DNA from: JAVZLH01 sp038883475
GTDB lineage: Archaea > Thermoproteota > Bathyarchaeia > Bathyarchaeales > Bathycorpusculaceae
Assembly (NCBI GenBank): GCA_038883475.1
Contig: JAVZMA010000001.1
Location: 85,201-149,200 of the forward strand
Length of the DNA: 64,000 nucleotides
Reading direction: 5' to 3'
Below are positions 1 through 7,252 of this stretch, piece by piece (the stretch's first letter is position 1; every line of letters starts with the position of its first letter). Made by a program: the position numbers and the translations under genes. The notes under the pieces were generated by a model that worked only from the letters and a program-made list of their open reading frames with translations, made no database searches and was not told where the DNA came from.

Positions 1-528
1 TACATGGCTGTTTTTCCGCCCGCTACATTCGTAAGCCTATACCTGTTCTTTGGCAAAACTCCAATATGGTTTCCATACTTGCTTAACTTGTATGGGATGA
101 TTTTCGCAGTTTTGGTGATTCTGTATCTTGCAAGTCTGTTCACGTGGAAAACATCCCTCGTATTCGTAGGGCCCCTCACAGTTATGGACATAATACTCGT
201 TCTGGTCACCGGATCAATGGTCTCAGCGGCGACGCACGTTTCTGCTTTGAGGCTTCCAGTGATTGTCTCTCTACCAACATTTCCAACAGTCAGACCAGAC
301 GCACCATACATATCTCTTGGTTTAGGAGACTTTTTCTTTGCTGGTCTCCTCGCCACACAAACTTTTAAAAAATTTGGCAAAAACTTCGCGGTTCTTTCAA
401 CCATTGCGATGACTGCATCCTTCTTCGTTTTTGAGATGGCGATACTCAATTATGGACTGAAAGCCTTTCCAGGAACCTTAATGATTATCTGCGGATGGCT
501 ACCATTGGTAATCTGGAAAAGAAAATGA
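1..528 (+). CDS. Presenilin-like GxGD membrane aspartyl protease, 5' truncated
   Basis: The frame is open to the window edge, so this is probably the C-terminal part of a longer protein; 174 residues are visible from the first ATG at position 4. It is almost entirely hydrophobic, with about five membrane segments. Residues 105-110 read LGLGDF, the signature of presenilin and signal-peptide-peptidase (A22) proteases, with Asp109 as one candidate catalytic residue. Asp62 in a preceding membrane segment (VMDII) is the candidate partner. Near the C-terminus FPGTL (155-159) sits where presenilins have PALP, so that motif is degenerate or variant. Archaeal members cleave peptides within membranes. 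A prepilin peptidase is less likely because the family's GxGDxKL pattern is absent. The family call is inferred from motifs alone. Confidence 0.55.
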   Translation, partial: YMAVFPPATFVSLYLFFGKTPIWFPYLLNLYGMIFAVLVILYLASLFTWKTSLVFVGPLTVMDIILVLVTGSMVSAATHVSALRLPVIVSLPTFPTVRPDAPYISLGLGDFFFAGLLATQTFKKFGKNFAVLSTIAMTASFFVFEMAILNYGLKAFPGTLMIICGWLPLVIWKRK

Positions 529-538
529 ATATTGTAGT

Positions 539-952
539 TTAGAGTTCCTCTTCTGTTATAATTTTGATGCCGTTCTTTTTCAGCAGGGATGTTGTGATTC
601 CATCTTCCGCGATTAATTTTTTGGAGAAGCTTCCGTCATAGATTCTTCCGCAACCACATGATGGGCTTCCCTGCTTCAAAATCGCTTCCTTAATGCCGAG
701 CAGCTTCGCTATTTTTAAAACTTGCCTTGCGCCTCTTTCAAACTCCATGGTAACGTCTTTTCCAGACCGCGTGAACACCCTATTTCCTCTTCGTTCAACT
801 GGTTCCCTAGGAGTTGGCAAGCCACCTAGCTGTTCTGGACATACTGGAATCAGAATTTCCCTTTCCAATAACTTAATAACCTTTTTATTTAGCGCGCTTT
901 TCCCGTTGTACCTGCAGTTTATTCCCAACAAGCAAGCGCTACAAAGCTTCAT
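539..952 (-). CDS. DUF523 family cysteine-rich protein
   Basis: This short soluble protein has the DUF523 layout: CSACLLGINCRYNGK at the N-terminus, a PVCPEQLGGLPTPR stretch, and KQGSPSCGCGRIYDG near the C-terminus. The cysteines in these motifs suggest metal or Fe-S binding, but the biochemical role of the family is not established. The start was placed at the ATG at 952 because family members begin directly before the CSACLLG motif; an upstream ATG at 1027 would add 25 residues unlike the family. It lies downstream of the ribosomal protein P1 gene on the same strand and could be read through from that operon. Confidence 0.8.
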   Translation of the reverse strand: MKLCSACLLGINCRYNGKSALNKKVIKLLEREILIPVCPEQLGGLPTPREPVERRGNRVFTRSGKDVTMEFERGARQVLKIAKLLGIKEAILKQGSPSCGCGRIYDGSFSKKLIAEDGITTSLLKKNGIKIITEEEL

Positions 953-1045
953 AGAACCTATTATGTTCAAGAGTGGATTAAAATTTTCTTTATGGCAGAA
1001 GCCTGTTTGAGAAGTTAAAAATTTCAAACATGTGAAAGAGGGATG

Positions 1046-1369
1046 TTAACCGAAAAGTGCTCCCAATCCCTCAAGCGCTGCTTCTTCTTTAGCTTTTTCC
1101 TCTTCCTCTTTCTTCTTCTTTTCCTCTTCTTTAGGCTTAGCTTCTGCTGCTGGTGCTGGTGCTGCTTGCGCGGCTGCTGGTGCTGCTAGCATTGTTGGAG
1201 TGGATTTTAAGGCTTCATCTATGTTGACTTCGGCTAGGGAAGCCACTAATGCTTTTACGCGCACTGCGTCAACGTTTACGCCTGCGGCTGTCAAAACTTG
1301 AGTTAGGTTTTCCTCGTTTATCTCCTTTCCAGCCTTGTGAAGAAGCATTGCAGCGTAAATGTATTCCAT
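1046..1369 (-). CDS. rpl12: Large-subunit ribosomal stalk protein P1 (L12)
   Basis: This is the archaeal stalk protein that binds P0 as dimers and recruits translation GTPases to the ribosome. The N-terminal dimerisation helices begin MEYIYAAMLLHKAGKEI. An alanine/proline-rich hinge follows (about residues 61-77), then a lysine/glutamate-rich stretch and the conserved tail ending GLGALFG, which contacts the GTPases. Length 107 is normal. It is the last gene of the spt5-L11-L1-P0-P1 operon, 36 bases after P0. A GAGGTG Shine-Dalgarno sequence lies just upstream of the ATG on the minus strand. Confidence 0.96.
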   Translation of the reverse strand: MEYIYAAMLLHKAGKEINEENLTQVLTAAGVNVDAVRVKALVASLAEVNIDEALKSTPTMLAAPAAAQAAPAPAAEAKPKEEEKKKKEEEEKAKEEAALEGLGALFG

Positions 1370-1405
1370 ACCTTACTCACCTCTTCACCCTAGTATTTTA
1401 ACTTT

Positions 1406-2272
1406 TCAGTTTTTCCCCTCTAAATTGGGTAATCTGCTACTTAAACTTAACATTTCCATATGAGCCTTTCTAATCAAATCTGCAATCGTCTCTTTGGTTG
1501 GCACGGCAGCGTTTAATGAAAGCGTGTAGGCTTCTCTGTATGCGATTTGCAAAAGCATGGCAATGTTTTCTCTTGTCGGATAGGCTACGTTCAACGCTAA
1601 CATGAAGGCACGGGAATATGCTTCTTGAATGTTCTTTTTGGTTTCATCCAGTTTTAGCTGAAGCTGCTCTTGAGTTATAATCAAACCATCATCATAAACT
1701 ACTTTTAAGGCAAGCCCAGCTTCAACGGGCTTTATGCCCAACTTTGACAAGACACTGGCAAGCCTTTCAGAAATCACGTCACCTTTTCTTGCAACAAGCG
1801 TATCCTTATTTATCCAAACACTTCCAGATTCTATCCTCGTTGGCAAGCCAACAGAATTCAACTGGCTAATTATTGGACCAGGCGGCTGTCCAGTGTTTCC
1901 CGCTGGGACTATTATGTCAAAAGAAGCTATGTCGCCCGCCTTAGCCGTAGTTTTAACTTTCCCCCTTTCTAGGATTAACGCCAGCTTGAAGGGGTTCAAG
2001 TTTGTGAATAGGAAAATGTTTGAACCCGTTAAATGTTCAACAAGTCTTTTTAGGTTTTGTTTTTCCCCGCATTTTTCAATAGCCATTTTCATTAATGTGT
2101 TCTTTATAACTTTCATGTAAACTTTGTCTGCAAGTTTTTTCTTTAACTCTTGCAGTTGGGCTGCTCTAACCTTTTGTAGGCTGGCTACTCCTACCGCTTT
2201 ATACTGCCTTAACAGTTCCGTTATTTCTTCAACCTCGCTGAGTTTTTCCTGCAAAACCTGTTGGGACGGCAT
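1406..2272 (-). CDS. rplP0: Large-subunit ribosomal stalk protein P0 (L10)
   Basis: P0 anchors the ribosomal stalk to 23S rRNA and carries P1 dimers. The N-terminal rRNA-binding domain is typical (ITELLRQYKAVGVASL, then MKVIKNTLMKMAIEK). The C-terminal part holds repeated spine-helix motifs such as RAFMLALNVAYPTRENI and REAYTLSLNAAVPTKETI, which bind P1 dimers. The protein is 288 residues and ends RLPNLEGKN. It therefore lacks the acidic GLGALFG tail that many archaeal P0 proteins share with P1, and the frame contains a clean stop there. It lies 13 bases after L1 in the operon. Confidence 0.95.
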   Translation of the reverse strand: MPSQQVLQEKLSEVEEITELLRQYKAVGVASLQKVRAAQLQELKKKLADKVYMKVIKNTLMKMAIEKCGEKQNLKRLVEHLTGSNIFLFTNLNPFKLALILERGKVKTTAKAGDIASFDIIVPAGNTGQPPGPIISQLNSVGLPTRIESGSVWINKDTLVARKGDVISERLASVLSKLGIKPVEAGLALKVVYDDGLIITQEQLQLKLDETKKNIQEAYSRAFMLALNVAYPTRENIAMLLQIAYREAYTLSLNAAVPTKETIADLIRKAHMEMLSLSSRLPNLEGKN

Positions 2273-2285
2273 GGCTTCCTCAACC

Positions 2286-2936
2286 TTATGGTTTAATCTT
2301 TACTGGCGTGCCCATAGATGTTTTTATGTAGGCGAGCTTGATGTTTTTCATTCCCCTTTTAAGTTTTCCCTCAACAACCCTTAGGATTGTCTGGATGTTT
2401 TCAGCTATTTCCTCATCTTTCATCTTGTCTGTTCCAACGCGGCATTGCACAATTGGTTGGTTGCGCATCCTCAGAGTGACTGCTTTACTGTACTTCGCTA
2501 TCAAACTGGCGATGTCCGCTGTGGGCGGAACTGGCACTGGCATTTTACCCCTAGGACCCAAAACAGGTCCAAGAATTTTGCCCACTGAAGGCATTAAGGG
2601 GGCTTCGGCGATGAAGAAATCGTATTCGTTGGCTATTTTGCGCAAATCCTTCTTTTTTCCAGCTAAACTTTCAAGTTCAGCTTTTTCAATGACCAAGTTT
2701 GCGTTGGCTTTTTTGGCTTTCAACGCCAGTTCCCCAGACGCGATGACACATATCTTGTTTGGCGGTTCTACGGAATATGGCAGTTCAACAATTTCTTGCA
2801 GCCTCCCTTCCGGAGATTTCATATCAATATCCTGTAGGTTTAGAATTAGCTCTATGGATTGCGTGAAGTTTCTTTTTTCGGACTTTTCCTTTGCTTCTTT
2901 AACCGCATTCAATATCGTTTTTTGGTCAAGGGGCAT
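2286..2936 (-). CDS. rpl1: Large-subunit ribosomal protein L1
   Basis: L1 binds the L1 stalk of 23S rRNA and helps deacylated tRNA leave the E site; in many archaea it also represses its own mRNA. The 216-residue length is normal. The conserved core includes FFIAEAPLMPSVGKILGPVLGPRGKMP and the C-terminal MGTPVKIKP. It sits third in the spt5-L11-L1-P0-P1 operon, 54 bases after L11. No obvious copy of the L1 rRNA site was identified in the mRNA leader, so autoregulation is not shown here. Confidence 0.96.
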   Translation of the reverse strand: MPLDQKTILNAVKEAKEKSEKRNFTQSIELILNLQDIDMKSPEGRLQEIVELPYSVEPPNKICVIASGELALKAKKANANLVIEKAELESLAGKKKDLRKIANEYDFFIAEAPLMPSVGKILGPVLGPRGKMPVPVPPTADIASLIAKYSKAVTLRMRNQPIVQCRVGTDKMKDEEIAENIQTILRVVEGKLKRGMKNIKLAYIKTSMGTPVKIKP

Positions 2937-2990
2937 TTTGTTGGGCCTCGTGCCAATGAGGGAATAGAATGCATTTATAAAAATGTTCTC

Positions 2991-3485
2991 TTATTCTTCA
3001 CTCTTACTGAATAATTCGTCAAATTTGCCTTCGTCAATTTCCCTCTGCACTTCTCGGGGGTCTTTGCCTTCCACCGTTACACCCATGCTGATGCAACTTC
3101 CCAACACTTCTTTGGCTGCCAACTTCAAAGTTTTAGCCAGAAGTTCAGGGCGCTTAATCTTGGCGATGCGTACAACTTGCTCCATGGTGAGGTTTCCAAC
3201 TTTCTGCGTGCTCGGCGTTCCAGAACCCTTCTCAATTTTTAGTTCGCTGACGATGAGGGCTGATGTTGTTGGTGTGCCAACGGTAACTTCAAACTGTTTC
3301 GTCTCAGGGTCAACAATAACCTTAACCGGAACCTTCATTCCAGAATAGTCCTTTGTCAACTCGTTTATCTTGTTAACAATGGCTAGCACGTTTACGCCTA
3401 ACGGTCCCAACGCCGGACCCAGTGGAGGTCCTGCTGTTGCTTGTCCGCCGCTAACAAGGAGTTCAATAACCTTTTTTTCGCTCAT
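2991..3485 (-). CDS. rpl11: Large-subunit ribosomal protein L11
   Basis: L11 forms the base of the GTPase-associated centre with P0. The proline/glycine-rich N-terminal segment (GGQATAGPPLGPALGPLG) is nearly invariant, and the C-terminal rRNA-binding domain (AKTLKLAAKEVLGSCISMG) is present. At 164 residues it is of normal archaeal length. Its ATG overlaps the stop codon of spt5 by four bases, which points to translational coupling. Confidence 0.96.
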   Translation of the reverse strand: MSEKKVIELLVSGGQATAGPPLGPALGPLGVNVLAIVNKINELTKDYSGMKVPVKVIVDPETKQFEVTVGTPTTSALIVSELKIEKGSGTPSTQKVGNLTMEQVVRIAKIKRPELLAKTLKLAAKEVLGSCISMGVTVEGKDPREVQREIDEGKFDELFSKSEE

Positions 3486-3991
3486 TCGCCCATCTCCTTT
3501 TTGACTTTTTCAACAAGCCTCACATAGTCAGCATGCACAGTTATGGGTAGGGTGAAGGTGGCTTCCAAAAGTTCCAGGGTTACTTCCTCTTTTGTTCTGT
3601 CAATCCTCGTGATTTTCGCCTTCATCCCCTTGAACGGTCCGCTTATAACCTCAACAATGTCTTCTTCGTTAAGTTCTTCCACAACAGGTTTTACGGCAAC
3701 ATATTGTTCAATTTTAGAAAATTCAACAACACCCGGCGCCCTCGACCTCAGATGCTTTATTCCCTTTATGGCTTCCTCAACATAGTGGGGGCCTTCCGCC
3801 TCGATAAAAACGTAGCCCTTTAACGGCTCCGGAACAAGAACAGCCTTTATTCTCTTCTTAAGCTCTTGGTCCATTTCAACTTTCGCCGCTATGAGGTTCG
3901 CCACATTCTTTTCTTGGCCTGTGGTGGTTCGAACTGAGAAGATGGCTGGAGGGGGTTTTTCCCTCCCGTATTTAAGGTATTTTTTACTCAT
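3482..3991 (-). CDS. spt5: Transcription elongation factor Spt5 (NusG homologue)
   Basis: Spt5 binds the RNA polymerase clamp and increases processivity, normally with Spt4. The NGN domain occupies about residues 15-100 (IFSVRTTTGQEKNVANLI, GYVFIEAEG). A KOW domain follows (EDIVEVISGPFKGMKAKI). It is the first gene of the L11-L1-P0-P1 operon. In many archaea secE is directly upstream, but the roughly 210 bases upstream hold no secE; a secE gene is at 62395-62577 instead. No spt4 is in the window. Confidence 0.95.
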   Translation of the reverse strand: MSKKYLKYGREKPPPAIFSVRTTTGQEKNVANLIAAKVEMDQELKKRIKAVLVPEPLKGYVFIEAEGPHYVEEAIKGIKHLRSRAPGVVEFSKIEQYVAVKPVVEELNEEDIVEVISGPFKGMKAKITRIDRTKEEVTLELLEATFTLPITVHADYVRLVEKVKKEMGE

Positions 3992-4067
3992 ATGTTATGC
4001 ACTTCACCGCTTTAGGGTGAACAGATACACCATTCGCTTCTTTAAACTTTTCTTTAATTAGTCTAAT

Positions 4068-4079
4068 ATGTTTATAGAG
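4068..4079 (-). promoter_or_regulatory. Candidate TATA box of the spt5-ribosomal operon
   Basis: On the minus strand this reads as an archaeal TATA-like element (CTATAAAC) about 80 bases before the spt5 ATG, leaving room for a leader of about 50 bases. The divergent gene at 4219 has its own TATA-like element near 4116-4126. This is inferred from base composition and position only. Confidence 0.35.
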
Positions 4080-4218
4080 GCGTACAGAGTGTATTAACAT
4101 TAGTGTTGTTGAAAAGGTATATTTATCAATAAGCTGTCAGAGTATGGTTTATTGCTTGAAAGAAGAGTAAACATAATAACCGAACTGGTGTACTGTAGGA
4201 GTGGAGGCGCAAACCGTA

Positions 4219-4596
4219 ATGGAGCATAACTACGCAGAGTTTCTGGAGAAGGAAGGACTAGTTACTCGGAAATGCAGAGAACTGACTCCAGAGGAGAAAG
4301 AGCAGCTTGCAAACGAGAAAATTTCAAGTGAGGGTGTGAAGTACTGTTGGACGGAGCAAAAACCACTAAACGAATGGACAACGGAGCAGTTGCAAACAGC
4401 AATACAATTAATCGACAAGGAAGTTGAAGAAAAAATACAACTTCTAAACGACCTTCATAAACAGTTAATAGAAGCAAAAGACTTGAAGGTTGCTGCAAAA
4501 CTCCAGAATGAGATTCAGTTAACAGGGCGGTTGATAGCTGTAAAAGAAAAGAAACTGGAAGAACTGAATAGAGAATTTAGGAAAAGACAAAAATAA
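4219..4596 (+). CDS. Small coiled-coil protein of unknown function
   Basis: The family is not recognised. The protein is about 125 residues and highly charged. Residues from about 55 onward are a continuous helix rich in Glu, Lys, Leu and Gln (for example QTAIQLIDKEVEEKIQLLND), consistent with a coiled coil. The N-terminal part has two cysteines (KCRELTPEE and VKYCWTEQ). The ATG at 4219 was preferred over the GTG at 4201 because a GGAGG Shine-Dalgarno sequence at 4203-4207 is well placed for it. It is divergent from the spt5 operon and ends five bases from the converging SAM hydrolase gene. Confidence 0.65.
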   Translation: MEHNYAEFLEKEGLVTRKCRELTPEEKEQLANEKISSEGVKYCWTEQKPLNEWTTEQLQTAIQLIDKEVEEKIQLLNDLHKQLIEAKDLKVAAKLQNEIQLTGRLIAVKEKKLEELNREFRKRQK

Positions 4597-4600
4597 ACGC

Positions 4601-5398
4601 CTATTTAACACGGCGAAGGACAATTTTGTCGCCAATTTCCGCCCTAAAAGTTTTCGCGGCATTACCTTGATTTATTGAAATTTCAAGGAAATTGTGGCTT
4701 CCAATTATGGCTAGGGGCTTTTGCGGTTCAGCTTCCGAATAGGCTTCGCACAGTTTAAGCCTTAAATCCACATTTTTAAGGCGAACTTCGACAACTTCTT
4801 TGACGCCGAGTTTTTCGAAATCTTCTTTCGAGAAATTTGTGACTATGTTTCCGAAACCGTCAATGTGTAAAACTTCGCCTATTAAGGAGCTCTGCTTTCT
4901 CACAACCTTTGCGAATTCTGGCATAACAATGTCGTGGGTTTGTGGACCAAAATCTGCTGGTGGTGTTCCGTTTGCTAGGTGGGCTGCTGCAGGCGCGAAT
5001 ACGTCTCTTCCATGGAAAGTGTTTGATATTTTTGGAAGCATCAGCTTACTGTTCGCTATTTCATATATGCGTTTTATGCCTTGTTTCGTTGCAGCTAAAG
5101 CCAAAACACCGTTGTCTGGTCCTATATAGAAGCACTGTTCCGTCTCTATAAGTATAGGTTTTCTTTTTGTTCCAACGCCGGGGTCGACAACCGCCACGTG
5201 AATCGTTCCTTTTGGAAAGTAGGGGGCTGCCGAAGCCAGAATAAACGCGCCCATCTTCACGTTAAATTTTTCTATTTCATGGCTTATGTCCACGATTGTT
5301 GCGTTTGGGCATATACCCAATATTACAGCTTTCATTTCAGCAACGTATGGGTCTCGCAGCCCAAAATCTGTTGTTAGGGTAATAATCTTAGGAGCCAT
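4601..5398 (-). CDS. S-adenosyl-L-methionine hydrolase (SAM hydroxide adenosyltransferase, DUF62)
   Basis: The enzyme splits S-adenosylmethionine to adenosine and methionine using water, within the same fold as the fluorinase and chlorinase. The N-terminus (ITLTTDFGLRDPYVAEMK), the VDPGVGTKRKP loop and the FHGRDVFAPAAAHLA segment are diagnostic. The Asp-Arg-His set assigned to the hydrolase is present as Asp72, Arg79 and His129, with the same Asp-Arg spacing as in the Pyrococcus enzyme. The C-terminal domain ends IVLRRVK. Length 265 is standard. The gene is divergent from a putative ECF-type membrane protein 68 bases away, and a shared role in nucleoside or methionine handling is possible but unproven. 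Confidence 0.88.
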   Translation of the reverse strand: MAPKIITLTTDFGLRDPYVAEMKAVILGICPNATIVDISHEIEKFNVKMGAFILASAAPYFPKGTIHVAVVDPGVGTKRKPILIETEQCFYIGPDNGVLALAATKQGIKRIYEIANSKLMLPKISNTFHGRDVFAPAAAHLANGTPPADFGPQTHDIVMPEFAKVVRKQSSLIGEVLHIDGFGNIVTNFSKEDFEKLGVKEVVEVRLKNVDLRLKLCEAYSEAEPQKPLAIIGSHNFLEISINQGNAAKTFRAEIGDKIVLRRVK

Positions 5399-5465
5399 GC
5401 CACATCACACTTTTATAATCGGTTAAAATAATTAGCTTTTTTCACATACACAAGGAGACCAGCAA

Positions 5466-6191
5466 ATGTCAGTTCATATGCGGTTAGGAACAAAGGAATT
5501 AGCTTTAGCAGCCATTTTCACGGCGTTGTACGTTGTCTTGGGGGCTTTGAAAATTTCTCCAATAATAGGCTTACCAGGTCAAGGGATCACCGCAGCCGCG
5601 ATTATCGCTCCAATAATAGGCATAATTTTTGGACCATACATAGGGGTGTTATCCACGTTTCTGGGCGGAATAATTGGCATTTCCTTTGGTTATTTTTCTC
5701 CACCGAGCCTTGCAGCGGGCGTCACTGCAGCATTATGCAGCGGCATGACTTCGCGGGGTAAAAGAACTGCGTCAATTATGATTTATCTCTGTCTTTTGCT
5801 TATTTTCGCTTTTTATCCAGTTATTGGCCCCGCATGGTTGTACCCACCGTACTTGTGGTTTCAAATAATCGGTTTCATCATCCTAATTTCACCCTTGCAA
5901 TCTGCATCCGTAAAAATGACTGATACGGATAACGGTTCGATGCTTTTTTACGCTCTTTTCATAACATCTTTAACTTCAACACTTGCTGGGCAAATAGCTG
6001 GTTCAACAATTTATGAGCTTATGATCTCACAAGACGTAAGTGGAGCGTTAGGTACATGGTTAACTACGATCTTTCTTTACCCAACGGAGAGAACAATTAT
6101 CGCAATTGTTTCAGCCGTAATAGGATCAGCCCTTTTTAAGGTTCTGAAGAGCGCAAACCTTTTGCCCTTTTCGAATAGCTCACATCACTGA
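5466..6191 (+). CDS. ECF transporter S component-like membrane protein
   Basis: This 241-residue integral membrane protein has about six hydrophobic segments. Its start, GTKELALAAIFTALYVVLGAL, resembles substrate-binding S components of energy-coupling-factor vitamin transporters, as does the glycine-rich second segment (GPYIGVLSTFLGGIIG). The substrate cannot be named from sequence, and no EcfA or EcfT gene lies nearby. A strong AAGGAGA Shine-Dalgarno sequence precedes the ATG. Its last 56 bases overlap the 3' end of the convergent cofE gene. Confidence 0.6.
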   Translation: MSVHMRLGTKELALAAIFTALYVVLGALKISPIIGLPGQGITAAAIIAPIIGIIFGPYIGVLSTFLGGIIGISFGYFSPPSLAAGVTAALCSGMTSRGKRTASIMIYLCLLLIFAFYPVIGPAWLYPPYLWFQIIGFIILISPLQSASVKMTDTDNGSMLFYALFITSLTSTLAGQIAGSTIYELMISQDVSGALGTWLTTIFLYPTERTIIAIVSAVIGSALFKVLKSANLLPFSNSSHH

Positions 6192-6942
6192 GAAAAGTGC
6201 TCATGAATATGCATTCGTTATGGGGCATTGCCATGTCTTCGGCGTCGTATAAGCCGTCATCAAAACTGACTGGGGCATCTTTAACCAACACCAATGGAGT
6301 TTTTTCAGCGTCTTCGCCCATTAGCATGTGGGCAGCAGAAGCCAAATTGTCCGCTACTGCATGTTGTGTAATAACCAGTGTTTTTCCATAAAGGTCCTTT
6401 CGCCCTCGACGGTCTTCTACCGGCTTAAATCCTGCAACAGCCAAAGCCACGCCAACAGTTCCTTTTCTTAGCGGAGCTAAACCGCTGTCAATAATCAAAA
6501 CTGCAACAACTTTGCCAGTCTTACGCTTTAATTCTTCCCTAATTTGTTCGGCGACTTCTTTGGCGTTTTTAGGCCACAGAGCCACATAGCCCACTGGGGC
6601 GTTTTTGTTGTCTATTCCAGCGTTGGCTGTTAGCATTCCGTTTTTGAGGGTTAAAACAGCTTTTTCAACTCCTCCATAAACTTTTTCCGCTTCTTGTAAT
6701 AGTAGCTCTGCAAGTTCTGGTTGAAGCGAAAACTTTTCGGCAAGTTCCTTCGCCTTTTCTGAAGGCTTAACTTCGCTTAGCTTGACAAGGCGTCCTTCGG
6801 CATAAGACACAATTTTTGATGTCAAAACCAAGATGTCATTGTTTTCGAGCGGAATTTTTTGTTCCTTTAACGCCTCGAGAATGATGTCAACAAGGTTATC
6901 GCCAACTTTCACAAGCCTCGTTTTAACAGCATACAGCCTCAT
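6136..6942 (-). CDS. cofE: Coenzyme F420-0:L-glutamate ligase
   Basis: CofE adds glutamates to F420-0 with GTP, the last step in making coenzyme F420. The family pattern is clear: NDILVLTSKIVSYAEGRLV near the N-terminus, NAGIDNKNAP, then VLIIDSGLAPLRKGTVGVALAVAGF. The 268-residue length is usual, although the last 15 or so residues (SYSKRAKGLRSSEP) extend into the converging ECF-like gene. It is preceded by a ubiquitin-like protein gene (6949-7233) and a glycerate kinase gene on the same strand. Its presence shows the organism makes F420, in keeping with the F420-type oxidoreductase at 46200-47321. Confidence 0.92.
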   Translation of the reverse strand: MRLYAVKTRLVKVGDNLVDIILEALKEQKIPLENNDILVLTSKIVSYAEGRLVKLSEVKPSEKAKELAEKFSLQPELAELLLQEAEKVYGGVEKAVLTLKNGMLTANAGIDNKNAPVGYVALWPKNAKEVAEQIREELKRKTGKVVAVLIIDSGLAPLRKGTVGVALAVAGFKPVEDRRGRKDLYGKTLVITQHAVADNLASAAHMLMGEDAEKTPLVLVKDAPVSFDDGLYDAEDMAMPHNECIFMSTFLSDVSYSKRAKGLRSSEP

Positions 6943-6948
6943 ACACGC

Positions 6949-7233
6949 TTATCCTCCATGGATAACTGGAACAAAAACCACCTCATCCCCGTCTCTAACA
7001 AGGGTTTCTAAACCCTTTAAAACGCTGATTTCCTTTCCGTTAACAAGTATTAGCGCGTTGGGTCTTGGATCTTGGAGTTCTGGATCGATTAAGGCGCTTT
7101 TAAGTTTGGGATGTTGCTTAACAATTTTCTTTACCAACTCCCTCAGTGATATTTCATCTTTGATTTTTATGGTAAGCCTCTCCTTGTCTGAAATTCCCCG
7201 TAAAGCCCCGACAAACTTCACGGTGACAACCAT
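6949..7233 (-). CDS. MoaD/ThiS-type ubiquitin-like protein with C-terminal Gly-Gly
   Basis: This is a small beta-grasp protein: VTVKFVGALRGISDKERLTI forms the first hairpin, and the chain ends FVPVIHGG. The terminal di-glycine is the hallmark of sulfur carriers (MoaD, ThiS) and of archaeal SAMP protein modifiers, both activated by an E1-like enzyme. No E1-like gene or molybdopterin gene is nearby, so the role is open. The ATG at 7233 was chosen because GGAG lies properly upstream; an ATG at 7263 would overlap the glycerate kinase gene. It sits six bases before cofE. Confidence 0.8.
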   Translation of the reverse strand: MVVTVKFVGALRGISDKERLTIKIKDEISLRELVKKIVKQHPKLKSALIDPELQDPRPNALILVNGKEISVLKGLETLVRDGDEVVFVPVIHGG

Positions 7234-7252
7234 TACTCTAACTCCACTTTCA

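Noticed and set aside
1..528. A type IV prepilin peptidase assignment for the edge gene
   Set aside because: The GxGDxKL motif is missing; LGLGDF fits presenilin-type proteases better.
1140..1200. Tandem GCTGCT-like repeats
   Set aside because: They are the Ala-rich hinge codons of ribosomal protein P1, not a separate repeat element.
3992..4218. A secE gene expected upstream of spt5
   Set aside because: No minus-strand frame with a basic segment plus a single membrane helix exists here; the region reads as two divergent promoters.
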